From BOG-908 sp964242115 (GTDB taxonomy: Bacteria > Pseudomonadota > Alphaproteobacteria > Acetobacterales > Acetobacteraceae), in assembly GCA_964242115.1 (NCBI GenBank), contig CAXSZX010000001.1, positions 248,001-312,000 of the forward strand: DNA of 64,000 nucleotides, written 5' to 3'. The position numbers and the translations under genes were made by a program. This document shows positions 28,437-35,802 of the stretch, in pieces (position 1 is the stretch's first letter; every line of letters begins with the position of its first letter). Under the pieces are notes generated by a model that worked only from the letters and a program-made list of their open reading frames with translations, searched no databases and had not been told where the DNA came from.

Positions 28437-29686
28437 GGCGGCGGCGAGAGAAAGGCCGCCATCCCGGAGACCATGCGTTCAAAAGTGAAGCCGGCAGCTT
28501 CGCGGCGCCCTCCTTCAGCCACGTGGACCCGCAGGGCAGGGTCGGTGGCCAGGCGAGTGATGCAAGCTGCGAGCGCGGCTGCATCGCCCTTGCGGAACAG
28601 GAGCCCGGTCTCGTTGTCGCGAACGATCTCCACGTTGCCGCCGGCGTCGGAGGCGATGGTGGGGATGCCGAGAGCGAGGGCATGGATCAGCGTCAGCGAG
28701 AACGGCTCGTAGAGCGACGGGAAAAGATAGAGGTCGTAGGCGTCGAACAAAGCAGGCAGGTCGGTCTCGGCCACGCTGGCGCGCAACTCGATGTCGCCGG
28801 CACGTCCGCTGGCCTCGATGGCCGAGTCGAGCTGCGTCATGTAGGGCTTGTCCTGGGCGTCGCCCAGCAAGGTCAGCGTCACCCGGGCCACACCGAGCGC
28901 TGCCGGATCGAGCAGAGGCAGCGCGGCGACGGCGGTGTGGGCACCCTTGAGGTCCACCAGTCGCCCGGCGAACAGCAGGCGCAGCGTGCCGGGCTCGACG
29001 AAGGCGGCACGGTCCGGCGGTTGCGCGCCGGCGTAGCCCTGTTTCACGCCGTTGTGGATGACGGCGGTGCGGGCGAAACGAACGCCGCCGGCGGCGTAGT
29101 AGTCCCGCATGAACGCCGAGCCGAAGATCGCTTCGAGCCGCGGCGCTTGGGTGCCTGCGCGCGGCCTCAGCAGCGTCATCAGGCGATCCAGCAGGCCGGG
29201 CGACGGTGCAGGCGCAGGCGGCGTCGCGTCGCCGAACACGACGTCCTGAAAGTAATGATGCACGAACAGCGGATTGCGCATCACCAGCAGCCAGTTGTCG
29301 GTGAGCATCACCACGGTGCGTATGCCGGACCGCTCCAGCATGTCGAGCAGGCTGGCGTCGAGGAAGAACAGGTTCCAGGCGAACACCACGTCCGGCCGCT
29401 GCTCGGCGAGCACGCGCGAGAGGGTTTCCTGGTTAGTGCGGTTGATCGCTGCGCGATCCTCCGCGCTGCCGGGAAACGGCGTGTAGATGTCCGGGCCGGT
29501 CAGCAGGTCCCACGCGCGCAGGATGGTTTGGCCGGGGTAGTCGGCCTGCTTGCCGCCGTAGCGGCTGGTCAGCACCACCACGTTGTGCCCCGCTTCGGCC
29601 AGGCCCGAGGTGACCTCGAAGCACAGCCGTTCGTAGCCGCCGATGACGTTGGGCGGGTAGAGGTTGCTGAGCACCAGGATACGCAT
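28433..29686 (-). CDS. Glycosyltransferase family 4 protein
   Basis: A 417-residue GT-B glycosyltransferase. N-terminus MRILVLSNLYPPNVIGGYER has the glycine-rich acceptor loop; the C-terminal half shows LRLLFAGRLVDLKGAHTAV, VTLTLLGDA and the nucleotide-sugar motif DLYLFPSLYEPFSLTLIHAL with GIPTIASDAGGNVEIV. ATG 29686 is chosen because homologous proteins begin at MRILVLS; ATG 29707 (MSHGFPPM) is possible, and further upstream the frame runs into repeat copy 15. First gene of the coupled pair with the epimerase. Confidence 0.92.
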   Translation of the reverse strand: MRILVLSNLYPPNVIGGYERLCFEVTSGLAEAGHNVVVLTSRYGGKQADYPGQTILRAWDLLTGPDIYTPFPGSAEDRAAINRTNQETLSRVLAEQRPDVVFAWNLFFLDASLLDMLERSGIRTVVMLTDNWLLVMRNPLFVHHYFQDVVFGDATPPAPAPSPGLLDRLMTLLRPRAGTQAPRLEAIFGSAFMRDYYAAGGVRFARTAVIHNGVKQGYAGAQPPDRAAFVEPGTLRLLFAGRLVDLKGAHTAVAALPLLDPAALGVARVTLTLLGDAQDKPYMTQLDSAIEASGRAGDIELRASVAETDLPALFDAYDLYLFPSLYEPFSLTLIHALALGIPTIASDAGGNVEIVRDNETGLLFRKGDAAALAACITRLATDPALRVHVAEGGRREAAGFTFERMVSGMAAFLSPPP

Positions 29687-29714
29687 TGGGGGGAAACCGT
29701 GACTCATCAAAGAA

Positions 29715-29848
29715 GAAAGCAAGCGGTTCTTTTTTGAAAAAAGAACCAAAAAACTTTTAGTCTCTCGGTGCGCGCTGCGGGAGAGTCCGCGACAGCAGGG
29801 ATAAAAGTTTTTTGCTGCTTTTTTTCAAAAAAGCAGGCCTTGCTTTCT
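29715..29848 (+). repeat. Intergenic repeat copy 15 (near-consensus)
   Basis: One of the best copies. Left terminus GAAAGCAAGCGGTTCTTTTT, hairpin closing GAAAAAAGAACC, inner arm AAAAAACTTTTAG, GTGCGCGCTGCGGGAG, core AGTCCGCGACAGCAGG, inner arm AAAAGTTTTTTGC, right hairpin GCTGCTTTTTTTCAAAAAAG and terminus GCAGGCCTTGCTTTC. Confidence 0.93.
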
Positions 29849-29852
29849 TCCT

Positions 29853-30821
29853 TTAAACCCAGCCCGCCAACTGCCTGCGGAACGCCTCGTCGCCGAGCAG
29901 CTTGCTGCGGTCAAGTCCCGTCGCGCCGTCGCGCCGCAGGTAGGCCATGCAGGGACCCACCGCGCGGTCGAGCAGATGCGTGCGCAACACGGCCTGCACG
30001 TCCGCTGCGTGGGTCCAGTTGATCGGCGGTGCCTCAGGCCTGTCCCACAGCAAGGTCAGGTAGGCAGCCGCCGTTGCCGCCCACTCCGCGCGTACGCCTG
30101 CGTGGTCCTCGGCAATCGTGTTGTGCGCATGGATTCGGTAGCGCAGCAACCTGGCCTCGACGATGGCCGCGCGCTCGCCCATGGCCAGGGCCCGCATCAC
30201 CCAATCCAGGTCGTGCGTGTAGCGGAGCGCCGCGAACGGACCGACCCTCTCCCAGGCTGTGCGGCGGAACAGCAGGTTGGACGTCGTCATCATAAAATTG
30301 CCATTAAGCAGGGCGGCCCCAAGGTCGCCGCCGGCCCGGTACACCTGCAATGCCGAGTCGTACCAAGCATTGTCCAGGTCGGCGCCGGCGGCATCCACGC
30401 ACCGCACCAGCGACCAGGCAAGGCCAGCGTCACTATCCGCGTCGAGCGCATCCACCAGGCCAGCGAGCCGGTCCGCCTCCCAGGCGTCGTCGGAGTTGAG
30501 CACGGCCAGGAACTCGCCGTCGCACATGCCCAGCGCGGTGTTGAGGGTCGCGTGCGCGCCGCGGTTCGCCTGGGTGTGGAACCGGATGCGTGGATCGTCC
30601 GCGGCGAGCTTGCGCATGATGGCGGCCGAGCTGTCGGCGGAGCCGTCGTCGATGACCACGACCTCCTTCAGCAACGGGCCTTGGGCGAGCAGGCTGGCGA
30701 TGGCCTCCTCGATGTAGGCTGCGTGGTTGTAGAGGGGCACGACCGCGGAAACACGGGCAGCAAGGCAAGCGGTTCTTTTTTGAAAAAAAGAACCAAAAAA
30801 CTTTTGTTTCCTGGGGTACAC
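29853..30821 (-). CDS. Glycosyltransferase family 2 protein, start inside a repeat
   Basis: A GT-A glycosyltransferase of about 300 residues: VSAVVPLYNHAAYIEEAI, LKEVVVIDDGSADSSAAIMR, GAHATLNTALG, DGEFLAVLNSDDAWE and the later YTHDLDWVMRALAMG. In this frame no ATG, GTG or TTG exists between the conserved VSAVVPLYN strand and the body of repeat copy 16. The nearest is GTG 30821, deep in the repeat, so the first roughly 20 residues (KQKFFGSFFQKRTACL and neighbours) would be repeat-encoded. Either the repeat supplies the N-terminus or a rare start is used. Confidence 0.8.
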   Translation of the reverse strand: MYPRKQKFFGSFFQKRTACLAARVSAVVPLYNHAAYIEEAIASLLAQGPLLKEVVVIDDGSADSSAAIMRKLAADDPRIRFHTQANRGAHATLNTALGMCDGEFLAVLNSDDAWEADRLAGLVDALDADSDAGLAWSLVRCVDAAGADLDNAWYDSALQVYRAGGDLGAALLNGNFMMTTSNLLFRRTAWERVGPFAALRYTHDLDWVMRALAMGERAAIVEARLLRYRIHAHNTIAEDHAGVRAEWAATAAAYLTLLWDRPEAPPINWTHAADVQAVLRTHLLDRAVGPCMAYLRRDGATGLDRSKLLGDEAFRRQLAGWV

Positions 30822-30896
30822 GCTGCAGAACGCTCCGCGACAGCCGAGACAAAAGTTTCTTGCTGCCTTTTTTTCAAAAAAGCAGGCCTTGCTTTC
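30760..30896 (+). repeat. Intergenic repeat copy 16 (near-consensus)
   Basis: Full copy: GCAAGGCAAGCGGTTCTTTT, TTGAAAAAAAGAACC, AAAAAACTTTTGTTTCCTGG, core CTCCGCGACAGCCGAG, AAAAGTTTCTTGCTGCC, TTTTTTTCAAAAAAGCAGGC and CTTGCTTTC. It fills the whole gap between the large fusion gene's stop (30897) and the GT2 gene, and overlaps the only possible GT2 start. Confidence 0.93.
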
Positions 30897-33800
30897 TTAA
30901 AACGCCCTCGCCTCCAGCCGCCGAGCCAGCCCCGGCGCCACCCGTGTCAGCATCGGCGCCGGCTCCGCGCGCACCGCCAGCGGCGCCGGGCCGCCCAGCA
31001 TCACCCCGTGCTCCGCCACGAAGCGGCTCAAATCCTCCGGCGTCACCACCTCGGCGAGGCAGGACGTATCGTGGCAGAGCGCCGGGTTGGCCACCTTCAT
31101 CCAGCTGTGGCCGCTCTGCTCGCAGACGTGAAAGTAGAGCCGCTCGATGGCGTGGGCAGGGGTGAAATCCACCTGGCCATCCTCGCTGGGGAAGTCCTCG
31201 AAGGCGAGGTGCAGGTCGAGCAGCGGCCGCAGTGCCGCCGGCCGCGCCCAGAACATCGATCCGGACGGGAAGTCGAGCGCCCGCCGCGGCGAGAGCGGCA
31301 GGCCCATCGTGGCGGCCAGCGAACGCGCCGCCTCGAAGTTGCCCTGCCAGCCGATCCAGCGCCGGATGCCCTCGTAATGCTGTGGCGCCACCATCCCCAG
31401 GTCGGGCAGCCGGGCGAACGCGTCGATGATGCTGCGCGCGACCTCCGGCGAGCCGAGGAGGGTCTCGTAGAGGTAGGACCGCCAGGGTGCGAGAAACGCC
31501 GCGTGCGACGACATCTTGGAGTGCAGGTGCAGCACCAGGTCGTAGCGCGCGTGCACGTCGGCGAAGCCGACCAGCTTGGGGGCGATGTCACGGCCCCTGT
31601 TGGGCGTGATGCGGATGGTGACCTCGCCGCCCTCCCAGCCGTCGAAGGCCGCCTGCAGCGCGGCCTGTTTCTGCCCGGTGTCGGTCGAGACGTACAGGTC
31701 TGCGGGCCGCGGCAGGTTGCGGAGATAGAACAGCAGTTCGGGCACGACGGAGAGGTGGAAGACGTGGCAGACCGCCGCCAGCCTGGCCGAAAACGGCAGC
31801 GGCCGGAAGACGAACGGCACCGCGGCGGCCCAGTCGCCCTCGGCTGGCCGGCTCGTCGGCGGCTCTGCCGGTTCGGCCGGCGCCACCTCGCGGGCAAGCG
31901 GCGGTGCCGGCGGCTCCGGGGTGCGATGCACCAGGCTCAGGCCGGCAACGATCTCGTGCAACGTCGCGTCGAACGCTTCCGGCGAGCACTCCTGCCTGAC
32001 CCGGGCGAGGGCCGATTGCCGGATGCGCTCCCACAGCTCCGCATCGGTGTAGAGGCGCGCGGTGGCATTGGCGAAACCGGCCGGGTCGTCGGCCACGAGG
32101 AGGTCCACGCCGTCCTGCCAGCCGAGCTGCCGGGCGATCAGCCCGGTCACCACCATCGGTATGCCCAGGGCGGCGGCCTGGTGCGCCTTGTGCGGGATGC
32201 CGGCGGCGAAGCGGGTCGGCACCACCATCACCCGCGCCTGGGCCAGCGCGGGCGGCAGTTCGGCCACCATGCCGGCCAGGTCGAGCGCGGCGCCGTCCAT
32301 CGCGGTGATGCTGGCCGCCTTGATGAGGCCGATGACGGTCAGCCTGAACGCCTCGCGTCCGATCTCGGTGCGCAGCCGCGGCAGGATCTCGGTCGCGAAC
32401 CAGCGTATCGCGTCGGCGTTCGGCGCGCCCTCGTCCGACACGCCGCCGAGGAAGACGACCTGGTCACGCGCCGCGAACCCGGTGGCGAGCGGCTCGTCGT
32501 CGAGCGCGTGGCCGAGCAGGTGGATGTTGCGCACGCCGTACTCGTCCAGCAGGTCGCGTTCGTGCGGCGCCACCGAGATCACCGCGTCGGCGCGCCGGGT
32601 CAGCGTCGCCTCGGTGGCAATCAGCCGGTGGCGTTCGGAGTCGTCGGTGGACTGGCCGTCGGCCTCGCGGGCGAGCAGCTGACGGATGGCGAACAGCGCC
32701 TCGGCGTCGTAGAGCAGCGCCGCCTGGCCGAGCACGGTGCGCCCTGGACCCACCGCCTCTAGAAAGGTCTCCATGTTCGGCGGCCGGCAAACCAGAATCG
32801 CGTCGAAATGGCCGCGCCTGGCGATCAGGTAGTCGCGCAGCTGCGCGGCCTCGGCGCTGATCAGCACCTCGATGCACTTGTCCAGCGCTGCGCGCACGCT
32901 GCGCCAGGTTTCCGGATGGCGGAACACCGGGAACAGGGTGACCTGCGCGCCCGCCGCGACCAGGCCGTGCAGCAGGCGGTTGGCCCGCGGGTAGCCGGAG
33001 CCGAGCTCGACTTTTGGCACCCGGTCCTCGACGACCAGTATGCGCGGCACGGCCGCCCGGGCGGTGCGGGCGGCCAGCACGTTGAGCGGGCTAGGGGCGA
33101 ACTGCCCAGCCAGCCATTCGGGGTGGCGGGAGACGAACACGGCGTGGTTGGTGGCCTGCAGGCGCAGCGCGTCCGCGTCGGCCGCAGCGCTGCCGAACTC
33201 GTAATGCACGATGGCGGCGTCCGGGTCGTAGATCACGCGGCGCCCGGCCTCCCACAGCCGCACGCAATAGTCGGTCTCCTCGTAGTAGGCAGGGGCGAAC
33301 TGCTCGTCGAAGCCGCCCATGTCGCGGAACAGCGCGGCCGGCGTCAGCAGGAAAGCGCCGGAGCAATAGTCGACGTCACGCTGGAACATCACGTCGGGCG
33401 TGCTGGGTGCCTCGCCGCGGGCGTAGCCGGTGCAGGTGCCGTCGTTCCAGATGATCGAGCCGGCCTCCTGCAGGGTGCCGTCCGGCAGGATGATGCGGCC
33501 GCCGACGGCGCCGATCGACTCGTCTGACTCCAGCGTGCGCAGCGCGCTGGCCAGGCTGCCGGGCAGCAGCAGCGCGTCGTTGTTGAGCAGCAGCAGGTGG
33601 CGGCCGCGCGCCTGGCCGGCGGCGAGGTTCACCGCCTTGAGGAAGTGCAGGTTGGCGCCGTTGGCAACCACGCTGGCCCCCGCCGTCCGGGCGAGCAGCG
33701 CGCCGGTGAGGTCGCTCGAGGCGTTGTCGACGATCACCACCTCGACGCCGAACGCGGCGTCGGACAGCGTCTCGGCGATGGAGCTGAGACAGCCGAAGGT

Positions 33801-35408
33801 CAGCTCAGCCTGGTTGTAGAGCACCAGGATGATGCTGACGTCCGGCTGGTCGCTGCGCGGCAGGCGCAGGCTCTGCGAACCGGCGAGAAATGCGTCCAGC
33901 CGCGCCTTCATCAGCGCCCGCACGGCGCTCTTGACGGTGTCCATCGCAGGCGGGGACGTGGACGCTGTCTGCGGCGACGCCGGGGCAGGCACTTCGGACG
34001 GCAGCGGTGGAATGACCGGGCGTCGCGGCAGGACGAGGCCTGAGGAGGTGGGGCGCCGGCCTGCCAGCAGGCGCAGCGCCGCGCGCAGCGGCCGGGTGAG
34101 CTTCCAGGACATGCTGTTGACGTAGGCAAGCGCCACCGTCTCGGCCGTCTTGTTCCAGTCTTCCAGGACGGCGCCGCGCAGTACGTCGCGGTCGGCGTTG
34201 ATGCTTGCGATAGCGGCTTCGTAGCCCTCTTGCATTTCCCTGCGGAGCCGTCGCTCCTCGTCCGCCTGGAAGCGCTGGCCGGCAAGCTCCGCCTCACGCT
34301 GCGCGATCGTCTGGTCGCGCTGCGCCACCTCGGCCTCGATCTGGGCCAGCACCTGGTCACGCGCGCTCAGCACGTGCGTGCGCGCCGCCAGGGTCTCGGC
34401 CAGGGCACCTATGGTCGCCTGCTTGGAGGCGATCAGGTCGCGCTGCGCCTCGATTACCGCGGTGCGCCAGGCTAGGTCGTCACGCAGGTCGGCTGCCTGG
34501 GCGGTAGAGGACGCCAGCCGTGCCTCTGCGTGGGCCACCTCGTCTCGCGCACGCGCGTCGGCGTGGGTGAGCCGTGCCTCCCCCTGGGCCAGCACGTCGC
34601 GCGCGTGGGCGGCGGACGCGGCCTGGTCTGTGCCGGCCTTGGCCACCCGCGCCTGCAGGTCGATGATCTCGACCTGGCGCTGGAAAGCCGCGCCGCGGGA
34701 GGCGATGCGCCGGCGGAAAGCGCCGGCACCCTCCGGATCGTCGGACAGCCGGAACAGCGCCTGCAGCAAAGGCGGCTGCTCGGCGCCGATGCCCAGCACG
34801 CCGAGCCCGTTGGAATGGTCGAACTCGAACGCCGGGTACTGGCCGGCCAGCTCGCGGAACAACCGCCAGACGCCGAACTCGCGCTCGCGCACGTTGGTGT
34901 CGTGGAACACCACGACGGCGCGGCGGGAGAGCGCGCTGCGCCAGGTCTCGAAATCGTGGCGGACCGCGTCGTAAGTGTGCAGGCCGTCGATGTGCAGCAG
35001 GTCGATCCCACCCTCCAGCCCGCCCTCCTCGTTCGCGGTCGGGAAGTATTGGCGGGCGTCATCGAAGCTGGTGCGCAACAGTGTGGAAAAGGCGCTGAAA
35101 TGCGTGGTGTTCACCCGGCTGACGTCGGCGAACACGTCCTCGCCGTAGTAGCCGGCGTGCTCGTCGCCTACCCAGGTGTCCACGGCGTAGGCGCGGCCGG
35201 CGGGAACGAAGGCGGCGATGGCCTGGCAGAAGGCGAAGTAGGAGTTGCCCGAGTGGGTGCCGAGTTCGACCAGCGTGCGCGGGCGGAGCGCCTTGACCAG
35301 CCAGAAGGCGAACGGGAGGTGGCCGGCCCAGGGCATGGGAGGTGCGAGGTGCACCGGCTCCCAGGTCAGCTCGTCGTCCAGGTCCAGGTCGGCCAACTTG
35401 TCGGGCAT
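30897..35408 (-). CDS. Giant methyltransferase / GT2 / GT4 / RgpF-like fusion glycosyltransferase
   Basis: A 1503-residue cytoplasmic fusion. In order: class I methyltransferase of the Methyltransf_24 type (about 1-215; LVELGTHSGNSYFAF, IDLLHIDGLHTYDAV, VVVFHDTN); a long Ala/Glu/Arg-rich coiled coil (about 225-415); a GT2 domain (about 520-760; VSIILVLYNQAEL, LLLLNNDALLLPG, YEETDYCVRLWEAG); a GT4-like domain (about 787-1160; VVFLGGVSDEGAPNADAI, ARVMVVPTRFAAGIPHKAHQ); and a C-terminal rhamnan-synthesis RgpF-like domain (about 1209-1452; NRGRDIAPKLVGFADV, LVLHLHSKMSSH). Such proteins assemble and cap O-antigen-like polysaccharides. The coiled coil may set spacing or oligomerise it. Start ATG 35408. 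Confidence 0.9.
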   Translation of the reverse strand: MPDKLADLDLDDELTWEPVHLAPPMPWAGHLPFAFWLVKALRPRTLVELGTHSGNSYFAFCQAIAAFVPAGRAYAVDTWVGDEHAGYYGEDVFADVSRVNTTHFSAFSTLLRTSFDDARQYFPTANEEGGLEGGIDLLHIDGLHTYDAVRHDFETWRSALSRRAVVVFHDTNVREREFGVWRLFRELAGQYPAFEFDHSNGLGVLGIGAEQPPLLQALFRLSDDPEGAGAFRRRIASRGAAFQRQVEIIDLQARVAKAGTDQAASAAHARDVLAQGEARLTHADARARDEVAHAEARLASSTAQAADLRDDLAWRTAVIEAQRDLIASKQATIGALAETLAARTHVLSARDQVLAQIEAEVAQRDQTIAQREAELAGQRFQADEERRLRREMQEGYEAAIASINADRDVLRGAVLEDWNKTAETVALAYVNSMSWKLTRPLRAALRLLAGRRPTSSGLVLPRRPVIPPLPSEVPAPASPQTASTSPPAMDTVKSAVRALMKARLDAFLAGSQSLRLPRSDQPDVSIILVLYNQAELTFGCLSSIAETLSDAAFGVEVVIVDNASSDLTGALLARTAGASVVANGANLHFLKAVNLAAGQARGRHLLLLNNDALLLPGSLASALRTLESDESIGAVGGRIILPDGTLQEAGSIIWNDGTCTGYARGEAPSTPDVMFQRDVDYCSGAFLLTPAALFRDMGGFDEQFAPAYYEETDYCVRLWEAGRRVIYDPDAAIVHYEFGSAAADADALRLQATNHAVFVSRHPEWLAGQFAPSPLNVLAARTARAAVPRILVVEDRVPKVELGSGYPRANRLLHGLVAAGAQVTLFPVFRHPETWRSVRAALDKCIEVLISAEAAQLRDYLIARRGHFDAILVCRPPNMETFLEAVGPGRTVLGQAALLYDAEALFAIRQLLAREADGQSTDDSERHRLIATEATLTRRADAVISVAPHERDLLDEYGVRNIHLLGHALDDEPLATGFAARDQVVFLGGVSDEGAPNADAIRWFATEILPRLRTEIGREAFRLTVIGLIKAASITAMDGAALDLAGMVAELPPALAQARVMVVPTRFAAGIPHKAHQAAALGIPMVVTGLIARQLGWQDGVDLLVADDPAGFANATARLYTDAELWERIRQSALARVRQECSPEAFDATLHEIVAGLSLVHRTPEPPAPPLAREVAPAEPAEPPTSRPAEGDWAAAVPFVFRPLPFSARLAAVCHVFHLSVVPELLFYLRNLPRPADLYVSTDTGQKQAALQAAFDGWEGGEVTIRITPNRGRDIAPKLVGFADVHARYDLVLHLHSKMSSHAAFLAPWRSYLYETLLGSPEVARSIIDAFARLPDLGMVAPQHYEGIRRWIGWQGNFEAARSLAATMGLPLSPRRALDFPSGSMFWARPAALRPLLDLHLAFEDFPSEDGQVDFTPAHAIERLYFHVCEQSGHSWMKVANPALCHDTSCLAEVVTPEDLSRFVAEHGVMLGGPAPLAVRAEPAPMLTRVAPGLARRLEARAF

Positions 35409-35458
35409 CAGGCAGTCACTCCATTGCTTCCGGCTGCCTGGGGCCTTAACCGCTTACA

Positions 35459-35550
35459 GGGCAAGGCGAGCGGTTCTCTTTTGAACAACCGAAAATCTTG
35501 TTCGTGCGGGTACACGTTCCAGGGAGACGCCGCCGCGGCAGGGTCATGCG
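35459..35550 (+). repeat. Intergenic repeat copy 17a (degenerate left half)
   Basis: GGGCAAGGCGAGCGGTTCTC, TTTTGAACAACCG, GGGTACACGTTCCAGGGAGA and a decayed core CGCCGCGGCAGGG. The right hairpin is absent. Confidence 0.6.
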
Positions 35551-35601
35551 TTTCGCGCTGCTGCTCTCATACCAGCTGCCCAAAACACTGGTCGATGGCA
35601 G

Positions 35602-35733
35602 GCAAGGCAAGCAGTCTTTTTTTGAAAAGGCCAAGAGACTTCTGGTGCCTGGCTACTCGCTGCGGGGGGAGTCCGCGACAGCAGAATAAAAGTTTTTTGC
35701 TGCTTTTTTCAAAAAAGCATGCCTTGCTTTCTC
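35602..35733 (+). repeat. Intergenic repeat copy 17b
   Basis: Near-complete plus-oriented copy: GCAAGGCAAGCAGTCTTTTT, AAGAGACTTCTGG, core GAGTCCGCGACAGCAG, AAAAGTTTTTTGCTGC, TTTTTTCAAAAAAGCATGCC and TTGCTTTC. Copies 17a and 17b make up most of the 394-bp gap between the fusion gene and the membrane protein. This is the last copy before a 19-kb repeat-free stretch. Confidence 0.9.
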
Positions 35734-35802
35734 TTCGCCAATCAAAGCTCCCGAGTGCCTGACGAGGCATCATCTCGGGCTGCTGATATCAAAAGCCGCA
35801 GC

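Noticed and set aside
29976..32762. A 928-codon open frame on the plus strand
   Set aside because: It is antisense to the epimerase-side GT2 and the large fusion gene; the translation is Arg/Gly/His-rich without motifs, a by-product of high GC codon bias on the other strand.
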